A stretch of 22,710 bases of DNA from Candidatus Gastranaerophilales bacterium (GTDB lineage: Bacteria > Cyanobacteriota > Vampirovibrionia > Gastranaerophilales > Gastranaerophilaceae), in NCBI GenBank assembly GCA_900552525.1, contig UNSK01000033.1, positions 1 to 22,710 of the forward strand. Direction: 5' to 3'. Both the position numbers and the translations under genes were made by a program. The notes beneath the pieces were generated by a model that was not told where the DNA came from, searched no databases, and saw only the letters and a list, made by a program, of their open reading frames with translations. Shown here in pieces: positions 13,806 to 21,510 of this stretch. Each line of letters starts with the position of its first letter. Within the stretch, counting starts at the first letter, position 1.

Positions 13806-15170
13806 ATGCGTCAGCGACCAAAAGAACAGGATAAATTAGAACGCCGTCACAATTTTCTTCCTGTTGAAGAAAATCTAACGGCTGAACAGGTTAAAGAAGA
13901 AGCTTCAAGATGTTTGAGCTGTAAAAATCCACGTTGCGTAAAAGGATGTCCTGTAAACATTAATATTCCGGAATTTATTAAAGCCTTAAAAGAAGATAAT
14001 CTGGAGGCAGCCGGAGATATTATCAGAGAAACAAGTATGCTTCCGTCTGTATGCGGCAGGGTTTGCCCTCAGGAAAGACAGTGCGAAGGAAACTGTATTC
14101 TTGGTATAAAAGGTGAAGCTGTTGCAATTGGTGCTCTCGAAAGATACGTGGGTGATAATACTTCTGCAAAAAATGTAGAGATTGTCCCTACGGGTAAAAA
14201 AGTTGCAATCGTAGGTTCCGGATGTGCAGGTATAACAGCAGCATCAGACTTACGTAAAGCCGGCCACGAGGTTACAATATTTGAAGCTCTGCATGAGTTC
14301 GGCGGGGTTCTTAGATATGGAATTCCTCCATTCAGGCTTCCAAGAACAGTTCTTGATAGAGAAATTAAAAATTTGAAAGATATGGGAGTTAAATTTGAGA
14401 AAAATGTTATTGTCGGAAAATCAATAACATTAAAACAGCTAAAAGAAGACGGCTATGATGCAATATTTATCTGCTCCGGTGCCGGGCTTCCTAAGATGAT
14501 GAATATACCGGGTGAGAACCTTAATGGTGTTTATTCTGCAAATGAATTTTTGACAAGAGTTAATCTTATGGGGGCAGACGGTAAAGATGCTGTAACGCCT
14601 CTAAGAGTTGGTAAAGCTGCTGCTGTAATCGGAGGCGGAAATGTAGCAATGGATGCCGCAAGAACTGCTGTAAGAGTAGGTTTTGAGAAAGTTTATATTG
14701 TTTATAGAAGAACAGAGGCTGAACTTCCTGCGCGTCTTGAGGAAATTAGACATGCAAAAGAAGAAGGTGTTATTTTCCAATTCCTTCACGCTCCTGTTGA
14801 AATATATAATAAAGACGGTTATGCTGCCGGCATGAAATTTGAAATAATGGAACTTGGTGAACCAGATGAGTCCGGCAGAAGAAAACCTGTAGGTACAGGA
14901 CGATATACTGATTTAGATGTTGACTCTGTTATCGTTGCACTTGGAACGGGGCCTAATCCTATTATCCAAAAATCTGCACACTTAGACGGGCTTGATTTTG
15001 AAGTTGATTCAAAAGGTTATTTTACCGTTAATCCTGAAACTCGCGAAACATCAATTCCTGCAATTTTTGCTGGAGGCGACGTTGCGCCTGTTGGAACTTC
15101 AAATGCGATTAATGCAATGGGTGCAGGTAAGAAAGCTGCTAAAGCAATTAATGAATATTTAAGGCAATAA
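13806..15170 (+). CDS. gltD: GltD-like NADPH-dependent oxidoreductase (glutamate synthase small subunit / NfnB type)
   Basis: A 454-residue flavoprotein. The N-terminal Fe-S domain has CLSCKNPRCVKGCP (about 38-51) and CGRVCPQERQCEGNC (about 83-97). The FAD-binding AIVGSGCAGITAA (about 135-147) and the NADPH-binding AAVIGGGNVAMDAA (about 276-289) follow, with the C-terminal FAD motif AIFAGGDVAPVGTS. In GOGAT the small subunit feeds electrons from NADPH to the large subunit. The same family includes NfnB/SudA, which bifurcates electrons with NfnA. No gltB and no nfnA adjoin it, so the two roles cannot be told apart here. GAAGGAG (13790-13796) lies 9 nt before the ATG. Confidence 0.88.
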   Translation: MRQRPKEQDKLERRHNFLPVEENLTAEQVKEEASRCLSCKNPRCVKGCPVNINIPEFIKALKEDNLEAAGDIIRETSMLPSVCGRVCPQERQCEGNCILGIKGEAVAIGALERYVGDNTSAKNVEIVPTGKKVAIVGSGCAGITAASDLRKAGHEVTIFEALHEFGGVLRYGIPPFRLPRTVLDREIKNLKDMGVKFEKNVIVGKSITLKQLKEDGYDAIFICSGAGLPKMMNIPGENLNGVYSANEFLTRVNLMGADGKDAVTPLRVGKAAAVIGGGNVAMDAARTAVRVGFEKVYIVYRRTEAELPARLEEIRHAKEEGVIFQFLHAPVEIYNKDGYAAGMKFEIMELGEPDESGRRKPVGTGRYTDLDVDSVIVALGTGPNPIIQKSAHLDGLDFEVDSKGYFTVNPETRETSIPAIFAGGDVAPVGTSNAINAMGAGKKAAKAINEYLRQ

Positions 15171-15173
15171 CTT

Positions 15174-15208
15174 AAAAAAAAGACTTCTTATACAGAAGTC
15201 TTTTTTTT
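15174..15208. terminator. bidirectional terminator
   Basis: A-run, GACTTCT (15182-15188), loop TATAC, AGAAGTC (15194-15200), then T8. It is symmetric and serves both the GltD-like gene and the convergent pseudopilin gene. Confidence 0.88.
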
Positions 15209-15935
15209 ATTTGTTACACTTTGTTTTACCGCTCCATGATAAGTCTTTACATTTTAAATATTCTTTGTTCTCATTTTCAATGACCCATTTAGTACAGTGT
15301 AAACCAGCCACCATACAGTGCTGGTGTAAACAGGTATCAGTGGCAGCTCCGTGCGGGAAAATACCATCTTCAGTTAAGTCAAACGCAAATAAATCATCGC
15401 CCATCATATTTTTACCTTTATTCGGCCCGTTAATATCAACAAAAACCAATCCGCACATTGGTCTTAAATCTGAATCTTCTTGAATTTTTGAACAATCATG
15501 TGAATATGCATGGAATGCCATGGACATACCATCGTTTGTAATAATTTTATAACGATGCGGTGCTGTATTTATATTATCTTCCCATTCTGTGCCGTTTATG
15601 TATAAATATTTTTCTGCGAAGCATCCGCTTTTTCCCTGACAATCTTTCTTTTTCTTTATATAAGCTCCAAAGGCATTATACATATTTTTGGAGCCTTCAT
15701 AATCTTCTTCTGTTGCGTCATCAGATACATCACAGAGCTCCCACTCCAGCGGGCTTCCGTGCATTGATGTGCCCTGCTCATATGCGTCATTCAAAGTGAT
15801 ATATGCTTTTCTTAACCTTAAAACCGTTTCCATTTCTTGATGCTTGCTGTTTAAGCCGGGAAGTGTAATAGCAGCAATTATGCAGATGATTGATAACATC
15901 GAGAGTGTCTCTGCAAGTGTAAACCCTTTTTTCAT
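15207..15935 (-). CDS. type IV pilin-like protein / pseudopilin
   Basis: A 242-residue protein with a class III signal peptide: MKKG, then FTLAETLSMLSIICIIAAITLPGL. Prepilin peptidase would cut after Gly4, and Glu at position 5 of the mature chain is present. The hydrophobic helix is followed by an amphipathic helix (HQEMETVLRLRKAYITLNDAYEQG) and a large C-terminal domain with eleven cysteines, most in pairs suited to disulfides. The C-terminal CTKWVIENENKEYLKC segment is a pattern I associate with the many large pseudopilins of gut Melainabacteria (memory, not checked). AAAGGAAA precedes the ATG. It is divergent from an XRE gene; three phased repeats cover its promoter. pilT lies 0.6 kb away. 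Confidence 0.88.
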   Translation of the reverse strand: MKKGFTLAETLSMLSIICIIAAITLPGLNSKHQEMETVLRLRKAYITLNDAYEQGTSMHGSPLEWELCDVSDDATEEDYEGSKNMYNAFGAYIKKKKDCQGKSGCFAEKYLYINGTEWEDNINTAPHRYKIITNDGMSMAFHAYSHDCSKIQEDSDLRPMCGLVFVDINGPNKGKNMMGDDLFAFDLTEDGIFPHGAATDTCLHQHCMVAGLHCTKWVIENENKEYLKCKDLSWSGKTKCNK

Positions 15936-15958
15936 ATCTGTTTTTCCTTTCGTATTAA

Positions 15959-16028
15959 GAAATATAAATTTTAGCTCATATTATCATGCGAAACATAAAT
16001 AGTCAATTAAATGTCTTACGAAATATAA
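15959..16028. repeat. three 9-bp direct repeats at 30/31-bp spacing, candidate operator array
   Basis: GAAATATAA at 15959-15967, GAAACATAA at 15990-15998 and GAAATATAA at 16020-16028. Start-to-start distances are 31 and 30 bp, about three helical turns, so all lie on one face of the DNA. The middle copy is in the spacer of the pseudopilin promoter, the first is in its 5' untranslated region, and the third is just upstream of its -35. Confidence 0.55.
15978..16006 (-). promoter_or_regulatory. pseudopilin promoter
   Basis: Minus strand: TTGACT (16006-16001, 5 of 6), a 17-bp spacer, TAATAT (15983-15978). The expected start is about 15971, leaving a leader of about 35 nt with AAAGGAAA before the ATG. 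Confidence 0.6.
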
Positions 16029-16043
16029 CAAATTATATTGTAA
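16016..16043. promoter_or_regulatory. inverted repeat over the XRE promoter region
   Basis: AATATAA (16022-16028) and TTATATT (16033-16039) form a 7-bp inverted repeat with a 4-nt centre, flanked by TTAC (16016) and GTAA (16040). The left arm overlaps the third direct repeat. It lies upstream of a TAGAAT -10 (16049-16054) for the XRE gene, 7 nt before its ATG. Confidence 0.4.
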
Positions 16044-16061
16044 TCAAATAGAATTATAAAT

Positions 16062-16403
16062 ATGGACTTAAAAACAGCAAAAAAAGAGTTTGGGTTAAGG
16101 GTTAAATCGTATAGAAACAGCCGGAATTTAACTCAGGAACAGTTTTGTTCATTAACCGACCTGGAACAGGCTAATTTATCAAATATAGAAAATGGAAAGA
16201 CTTATCCAGGTTTCATGACAATATGTACAATGATAGAAAAAGGCGGTATAGAGCCGGATTTTTTGTTTAGATTTTTGAGTTCAAATAGTGTAAAATACGA
16301 TACCATTGATTACGAAATTATGAATATATTAGTTACTTTATCAGAACCTGCCAAAAAAAATATAAAAAATATTTTAGAAATGATAAATAAAAATTATTCA
16401 TAA
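16062..16403 (+). CDS. XRE-family regulator with short C-terminal helix
   Basis: A 113-residue protein. Residues about 8-65 are a Cro/CI HTH: FGLRVKSYRNSRNLTQEQFCSLTDLEQANLSNIENGKTYPGFMTICTMIEKGGIEPDFLF. Residues about 80-112 form a short helical tail that may serve dimerisation. It is read away from the pseudopilin gene, with a 126-bp shared region that holds three phased repeats and an inverted repeat, so it is the natural candidate regulator of both genes (inference). No Shine-Dalgarno; the -10 TAGAAT ends 7 nt before the ATG. Confidence 0.87.
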   Translation: MDLKTAKKEFGLRVKSYRNSRNLTQEQFCSLTDLEQANLSNIENGKTYPGFMTICTMIEKGGIEPDFLFRFLSSNSVKYDTIDYEIMNILVTLSEPAKKNIKNILEMINKNYS

Positions 16404-16433
16404 AAAATTTCATTCAAATATACGAGATATTTC

Positions 16434-16462
16434 TTTACAAAAAACATTTTTTATGCTAATCT
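16434..16462 (+). promoter_or_regulatory. pilT promoter
   Basis: TTTACA (16434-16439), a 17-bp spacer ending in TGC (an extended -10 element), and TAATCT (16457-16462). This leaves a leader of about 70 nt before the ATG at 16541, with GAGGG as the ribosome site. Confidence 0.45.
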
Positions 16463-16540
16463 TTTTGTGTATAAGAGTGCTTAACGGGTAAAGAGAATAA
16501 AATTAATTTATCCTGTATAAAAGAAAATGAGGGCTTTTTA

Positions 16541-17611
16541 ATGCTTATAGAAAAATATTTGGAAGTTGTTGTAAAACAGAGAGGATCTGACTTACACATT
16601 TCTGCAGGTTTACCTCCGGTTGTGCGTATAGACGGCAACCTTCAGAGAATGGATGTTCCGGCTCTTAAACCGGAAGAAGTAGAATTGCTTTTGTTCCCTA
16701 TGCTTAACAAAGAGCAAAGACGTAAACTAGAGCAAGACTGGGAACTTGACTTCTCATACGGTATTCAAGGGTTAAGCCGTTTCAGGGTTAATATTTACAA
16801 AGACAGAGGCAATTATGCGGCTGCATTTCGTGTAATTGCATCAAAAGTACCTTCTTTTAAAGAATTAGGTTTATCAGATACAGTTAGAAAAATCGCTGAA
16901 AAACCACGCGGTTTGGTTCTTGTTACAGGACCTACCGGTTCAGGTAAATCAACAACGCTTGCAGCGATGATTAATTATATTAACGAAACACGTTCAGAAC
17001 ATATTTTGACAATTGAAGACCCTATCGAATTTATTCACCCGTCAAAACGTTCTATCATTCACCAGAGAGAACTGGGGCAAGATACAAGAAGTTTTGCTAA
17101 CGCTCTTAAGTCAGCACTTCGTGAAGACCCTGATATCATTCTGGTAGGTGAAATGCGTGACCTGGATACGATTAGATTAGCTCTAACCGCAGCAGAAACA
17201 GGTCACTTGGTATTTGGTACATTGCACACGTCTTCTGCTTCTCAAACAATTGACCGTATTATAGACGTATTCCCTGAAGGTCAGCAGCAGCAGGTACGTG
17301 TACAGCTTTCTAACTCATTAGTAGCTGTATTCTCACAAACTCTATTACCTCTTCTGCAGGCAGATGGTACTAAGAGCGGTCGTGTTATGGCTCAGGAAGT
17401 TATGCTTGTTATTCCTGCTATTGCAAACCTTATTCGTGAAGCAAAAGCAGCTCAAATTTATTCAACAATGCAGACAAACTCCGGTTTCGGTATGCAGACT
17501 CTGGAAATGTCCCTCAGAGATTTGTATATGAGAAAGAAAATTACTCTGGAAGATGCGCTCGCTCGTTCAAGCCGGCCGGAAGAATTCAAAAGAGGATTAC
17601 AAAACAGTTAA
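16541..17611 (+). CDS. pilT: PilT pilus retraction ATPase
   Basis: A 356-residue secretion-type ATPase that drives type IV pilus retraction at the inner membrane. Features: an N-terminal domain with GSDLHISAGLPPVVRIDG (15-32), Walker A GPTGSGKST (130-138), the Asp box TIEDPIEF (157-164), Walker B DPDIILVGE (196-204), the His box GTLHTSSASQTIDRIIDVFP (226-245) and the PilT signature at 293-300, here AIANLIRE with Ala where most have Arg (AIRNLIRE). The length and the absence of an extra N-terminal domain exclude PilB. It ends in its own terminator. It is the only pilus motor gene in view; the pseudopilin and XRE regulator lie just upstream. Confidence 0.95.
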   Translation: MLIEKYLEVVVKQRGSDLHISAGLPPVVRIDGNLQRMDVPALKPEEVELLLFPMLNKEQRRKLEQDWELDFSYGIQGLSRFRVNIYKDRGNYAAAFRVIASKVPSFKELGLSDTVRKIAEKPRGLVLVTGPTGSGKSTTLAAMINYINETRSEHILTIEDPIEFIHPSKRSIIHQRELGQDTRSFANALKSALREDPDIILVGEMRDLDTIRLALTAAETGHLVFGTLHTSSASQTIDRIIDVFPEGQQQQVRVQLSNSLVAVFSQTLLPLLQADGTKSGRVMAQEVMLVIPAIANLIREAKAAQIYSTMQTNSGFGMQTLEMSLRDLYMRKKITLEDALARSSRPEEFKRGLQNS

Positions 17612-17637
17612 AAAAACGGGCACGGCCCGTTTTTTTA
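17610..17637 (+). terminator. pilT terminator
   Basis: A-run, ACGGGC (17616-17621), loop ACG, GCCCGT (17625-17630), T7. It begins at the pilT stop codon. It separates pilT from the ABC-F gene, which starts 19 nt further on. Confidence 0.9.
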
Positions 17638-17655
17638 TGTTAAAATCATATTATT

Positions 17656-19281
17656 ATGATTACAACAGAGAATTTAACAGTCCGCTTCGGAAAAGAAGCA
17701 TTATTTGAAAACGTAAATATAAAATTTGCTCCGGGTAATTGTTATGGGCTTATTGGAGCAAACGGTGCAGGTAAAAGTACATTTTTAAAGGTCCTGTCAG
17801 GTGATTTAGAACCGACAAGCGGCTCTGTACATATTAAAAAAGGGCAAAGAATTGCGGTATTGAAGCAAAACCATTTTGAGTTTGACGATTATACTGCAAT
17901 TGATACTGTTATAATGGGGCATAAGCATCTTTATGATGTAATGAAAGAGAAAGATGCCCTTTATATGAAGCCTGATTTCAATGATGAGGATGGTATTCGT
18001 GTAGCGCACCTTGAAACAGAGTTTGCAGAGATGGACGGCTGGCAGGCAGAGCCTAATGCTTCGTCTTTATTAAATGACCTCGGGATTCCGCAGGAACTTC
18101 ATTATTCTTTGATGAAGGATTTATCAGGCAGTGAAAAGGTAAGAGTGCTTCTTGCACAGGCTCTATTTGGAACTCCTGATATTCTGCTTCTGGACGAACC
18201 GACAAACCACCTCGATTTGGCAACAATAACGTGGCTTGAGGATTTTTTGATTGATTTCCCAAATACTGTAATTGTTGTTTCGCACGATAGAAAATTTTTA
18301 GATAGAATTTGTACACATATTGCTGATATTGATTTTAGAAATATTCAGCTTTATACCGGAAACTATTCTTTCTGGACTCAGGCAAGTGCATTAATTATGA
18401 AGCAGAAAGAAGAGCGCAATAAGAAATTAGAAGAAAAAGCAGAAGAGTTTAGAAAGTTCATTGCAAGATTTAGCGCAAACGCGTCTAAGGCAAAACAGGC
18501 AACTTCTAGAAAGAACATGCTTGAAAAATTAACGCTGGAAGATATTAAACCTTCAACAAGAAAATATCCGAGCATTAATTTTAAATTCTCAAAAATACCT
18601 GGAAAAGATGTGCTTACTGTTACAGGACTGAAAAAAGAGGTGAATGGCGAGCGCTTAATTAAGGCTCTTTCGTTTGATGTAAGGCAAGGTGAAAAGATTG
18701 CTTTTATTTCTCAAAACCAGCTTGCTGTAACTACGCTTTTTGAAATTTTAGAAGGCAAAATAGAACCTGATGAAGGTTCTGTAAACTGGGGTGTAACTGC
18801 GACACATTCTTATTGTCCAAAAGATAATAATGACTTCTTTAAAACAGATAAAAATCTTATTCAGTGGCTTGCACAGTATTCAGAAGAACAGCATGTAAGT
18901 TTCTTAAGAGGTTATCTGGGTAGAATGCTTTTCTCGGGCGAAGATGCAGAGAAGGCGGTAAATGTATTATCAGGAGGGGAAAAAGTTCGGTGCATGTTTG
19001 CAAAAACTATGATTGAGGAAGCGAACGTACTCTTGTTTGATGAGCCTACGAACCATCTCGATTTGGAGGCAATTACATCATTGAATAATGCATTAATTGA
19101 TTATACCGGAACTGTTCTATTTACTTCTCAGGATTACCAGTTCATAAACACTGTTGCAACAAGAATAATTGAAATCACGCCAAACGGTTATTTAAATTAT
19201 CAGATGAACTATGAAGATTACCTGAAAAATCCAGATGTCCGCAAAAAACGCGAGCAGCTCATGAGCATGTCTGTAAAATAA
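17656..19281 (+). CDS. ABC-F ATPase, YkpA/YbiT-like, with degenerate second nucleotide site
   Basis: A 541-residue protein with two ABC domains, no membrane spans and the ABC-F linker (about 240-300, KEERNKKLEEKAEEF... ending in RFSANASKAKQATSRK). Members bind the ribosome E site region or act in translation factor-like roles. Domain 1 is intact: Walker A GANGAGKST (34-42), LSGSE (156-160), DEPTNHLD (180-187), SHD switch (209-211). Domain 2 has lost Walker A (ISQNQLAVTTLF, no GK[ST]) and its switch His (SQD at 491-493), but keeps LSGGE (439-443) and DEPTNHLD (462-469). So one composite site is complete and the other is dead. From memory B. subtilis YkpA shares the missing Walker A, so this may be a subfamily trait. 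The start is 19 nt after the pilT terminator, with no clear Shine-Dalgarno. Confidence 0.9.
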   Translation: MITTENLTVRFGKEALFENVNIKFAPGNCYGLIGANGAGKSTFLKVLSGDLEPTSGSVHIKKGQRIAVLKQNHFEFDDYTAIDTVIMGHKHLYDVMKEKDALYMKPDFNDEDGIRVAHLETEFAEMDGWQAEPNASSLLNDLGIPQELHYSLMKDLSGSEKVRVLLAQALFGTPDILLLDEPTNHLDLATITWLEDFLIDFPNTVIVVSHDRKFLDRICTHIADIDFRNIQLYTGNYSFWTQASALIMKQKEERNKKLEEKAEEFRKFIARFSANASKAKQATSRKNMLEKLTLEDIKPSTRKYPSINFKFSKIPGKDVLTVTGLKKEVNGERLIKALSFDVRQGEKIAFISQNQLAVTTLFEILEGKIEPDEGSVNWGVTATHSYCPKDNNDFFKTDKNLIQWLAQYSEEQHVSFLRGYLGRMLFSGEDAEKAVNVLSGGEKVRCMFAKTMIEEANVLLFDEPTNHLDLEAITSLNNALIDYTGTVLFTSQDYQFINTVATRIIEITPNGYLNYQMNYEDYLKNPDVRKKREQLMSMSVK

Positions 19282-19369
19282 TAACTATAGGTTTTTACGG
19301 TTAAAATTGTTGATTTTTGCAAGTGTTTGTAATACGCTTATTTTGTATAGAGAAAACGCTTTAAAAAAG

Positions 19370-19376
19370 GAGGAAG
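19370..19376 (+). promoter_or_regulatory. strong Shine-Dalgarno of pckA
   Basis: AGGAGG within an AAAAAAGGAGGAAGC stretch, about 9 nt before the ATG at 19384. It is the best match to the consensus in the window and fits a highly expressed gene. Confidence 0.6.
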
Positions 19377-19383
19377 CTAATCT

Positions 19384-20982
19384 ATGGAAACATATGGAAT
19401 TGAAAAATTTGGTATTATTGGACCAAAAGCAGTTTATCGCAATTTGACTCCTGCTCAATTGACAGAAGCTGCATTACGTTTAGGTGAAGGTTCTTTAAGC
19501 AACACCGGTGCTTTAGTTGTAACAACAGGCAAATATACCGGCCGTTCACCTAAGGATAAATTTATTGTTGATACAGAATCTATCCACAACGAAATCGCAT
19601 GGGGTAAGGTAAACCGCCCAATCAGCAGAGAAAAATTTAATGCTATCAAGGGCAAAATCGCTGCATACTTACAAAACAGAGAAATTTTCATTTTTGATGG
19701 TTTTGCAGGTGCAGACAAAACTTATACTCAAAAATTCAGAGTAATTAATGAATTAGCAAGCCAGAACTTGTTCATTCACCAGTTATTAATCAGACCAACT
19801 GCTGAAGAATTATCCAGCTACGGTGAACCTGATTACACAATCCTTTGCGCTCCTGGTTTCAAATGTGATCCGGAAGTTGATGGTGTAAACTCAGAAGCTT
19901 GCATTGCAATTGATTATGAAGCTCATGAAATCATTATCTGTGGTTCTAGATATGCTGGTGAAATCAAAAAATCTGTATTCGCAACTATGAACTATGTAAT
20001 GACTAAGAAAAATGTTCTTCCTATGCACTGTTCTGCAAATATGGACCCAGCTACAGGAGAAACAGCTGTATTCTTCGGTCTTTCAGGAACAGGTAAAACT
20101 ACATTATCAGCAGATCCTAACCGTAAGTTAATCGGTGATGACGAACACGGCTGGTCACCTGATGGCGTATTTAACTTTGAAGGCGGATGCTATGCAAAAT
20201 GTATCAACCTTTCTGCTGAACATGAACCTGAAATTTTTAACGCTATTAGATTTGGTTCATTAGTAGAAAACGTTGTTATGGATCCAGAAACAAGAGAATT
20301 TGATTTCAATGATGGTTCATTGACAGAAAATACTCGTGTTGGTTATCCTATTAACTACATAGACAATGCTCAAATCCCTTCTAAGGGCGGTATTCCAAAA
20401 GTTGTTGTATTCTTAACAGCTGACGCATTTGGTGTATTACCTCCAATCTCAAGACTTGATAAGAATGCTGCAATGTACCACTTTGTAACCGGTTTCACAT
20501 CTAAATTAGCAGGTACTGAAAGAGGCGTTACTGAACCGCAGCCAACATTCTCTACATTATTCGGCGAACCGTTCATGCCAATGGATGCATCAGTTTATGC
20601 TCAAATGTTAGGTGAAAAACTTGAAAAATATGGTACTAAAGTATACTTAGTTAACACAGGCTGGGCTGGCGGTTCTGCTGCTTCTGGTGCTAAACGTATG
20701 AAATTAGCATATACCCGTGCTATGGTAACAGCTGCGTTAAACGGATCATTCGATAATGTTGAATTCAAACATCATGATGTATTCAATGTTGATTATCCTA
20801 CATCTTGTCCGAATGTTCCGGATGAAATGCTTGATGCTCGCGGTATGTGGGCTGATAAAGCTGCTTATGATGCAGCTGCTAACAAGCTTGCTCAAATGTT
20901 TGCTGATAACTTCTCAAGCAAATATCCTAATATGCCTGCTGAAATCGTTAATGCAGGTCCTAGAGCAACTGCTAACGTGTAA
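19384..20982 (+). CDS. pckA: phosphoenolpyruvate carboxykinase (ATP)
   Basis: A 532-residue cytosolic enzyme that interconverts oxaloacetate plus ATP with PEP, CO2 and ADP. Motifs: YTGRSPKDKF (51-60), the kinase-1a P-loop GLSGTGKTTLS (232-242), the metal-binding GDDEHGW (251-257), FNFEGGCYAK (263-272) and NTRVGYPI further on. Length is normal for the ATP form. In fermenters the enzyme often runs toward oxaloacetate, making ATP; direction here is not decided. It is a single-gene unit with a strong ribosome site and a 15-bp-stem terminator. Codon use shifts toward frequent codons relative to its neighbours (GGT, GCT, AAC), consistent with high expression. Confidence 0.97.
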   Translation: METYGIEKFGIIGPKAVYRNLTPAQLTEAALRLGEGSLSNTGALVVTTGKYTGRSPKDKFIVDTESIHNEIAWGKVNRPISREKFNAIKGKIAAYLQNREIFIFDGFAGADKTYTQKFRVINELASQNLFIHQLLIRPTAEELSSYGEPDYTILCAPGFKCDPEVDGVNSEACIAIDYEAHEIIICGSRYAGEIKKSVFATMNYVMTKKNVLPMHCSANMDPATGETAVFFGLSGTGKTTLSADPNRKLIGDDEHGWSPDGVFNFEGGCYAKCINLSAEHEPEIFNAIRFGSLVENVVMDPETREFDFNDGSLTENTRVGYPINYIDNAQIPSKGGIPKVVVFLTADAFGVLPPISRLDKNAAMYHFVTGFTSKLAGTERGVTEPQPTFSTLFGEPFMPMDASVYAQMLGEKLEKYGTKVYLVNTGWAGGSAASGAKRMKLAYTRAMVTAALNGSFDNVEFKHHDVFNVDYPTSCPNVPDEMLDARGMWADKAAYDAAANKLAQMFADNFSSKYPNMPAEIVNAGPRATANV

Positions 20983-21004
20983 GTTATTTGATATAACTAA
21001 TATG

Positions 21005-21044
21005 AACGAAATCCCTGTGTTCTCACAGGGATTTCGTTTTATTC
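21005..21044 (+). terminator. pckA terminator with a 15-bp perfect stem
   Basis: Left arm 21005-21019 (AACGAAATCCCTGTG), loop TTCT, right arm 21024-21038, then TTTTATT. The minus direction gives no T-run. Its 3' end touches the stop of the convergent gene at 21039. Confidence 0.92.
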
Positions 21045-21431
21045 AAGACCAAATTGCTTCATGCTGTTTTTAATTTTTTCTCCGGTATTTTCGGCCTTAC
21101 TTTCGTTTTGGGTCTTTTCAAGATCTTTTTTCGTTTCTTCTTGAGTTTTTTGCAAGTCTTCTGCAACATCTACGGCAGTGTAAAAATCAACAACTTTTTG
21201 ATACAGTTTAGGGGCGGCAGATTTAATCCTTGCTAGAAATTTACTTCTTTCCTGACCGGTCAATTCTCCGTCGGGCTTTTTTTCACCCTTTGCATTTTCG
21301 GTATCACACTCATTAAAAATAGTGTTAAGTTTCGAACTTTCTTCCGAGCTGATTTTTATACCTTGATCATTAAAAAATCTGTTAAGTCCGCTCATGTTCA
21401 TTTTTAAATCGCTGTAATCTGGTATTGGCAT
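21039..21431 (-). CDS. small acidic protein with an EF-hand-like loop and a Glu/Lys coiled coil
   Basis: A 130-residue soluble protein with no signal peptide. Residues about 34-60 (LNTIFNECDTENAKGEKKPDGELTGQERSKFLARI) resemble an EF-hand: helix, an acidic loop, PDGELTGQE and a second helix. The loop is longer than the canonical 12 residues because of the inserted AKGEKKP. Residues about 88-125 are rich in Glu, Lys and Gln and look like a coiled coil (LQKTQEETKKDLEKTQNESK). AAGGAG lies 8 nt before the ATG. It sits between pckA (convergent) and priA (upstream, same strand, 79 bp gap). I do not recognise the family; calcium binding is only a possibility. Confidence 0.72.
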   Translation of the reverse strand: MPIPDYSDLKMNMSGLNRFFNDQGIKISSEESSKLNTIFNECDTENAKGEKKPDGELTGQERSKFLARIKSAAPKLYQKVVDFYTAVDVAEDLQKTQEETKKDLEKTQNESKAENTGEKIKNSMKQFGLE

Positions 21432-21510
21432 AATATTTTCTCCTTAATACATACAACCATCATGTATAACGGCATTTTTAGAGAAAACTTTAGGAAAAGT
21501 TAAGAAATTG

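Noticed and set aside
21440..21470. ATACAT/ATGTAT inverted repeat upstream of the EF-hand-like gene
   Set aside because: Only 6 bp with a 9-nt loop in AT-rich sequence; expected by chance.
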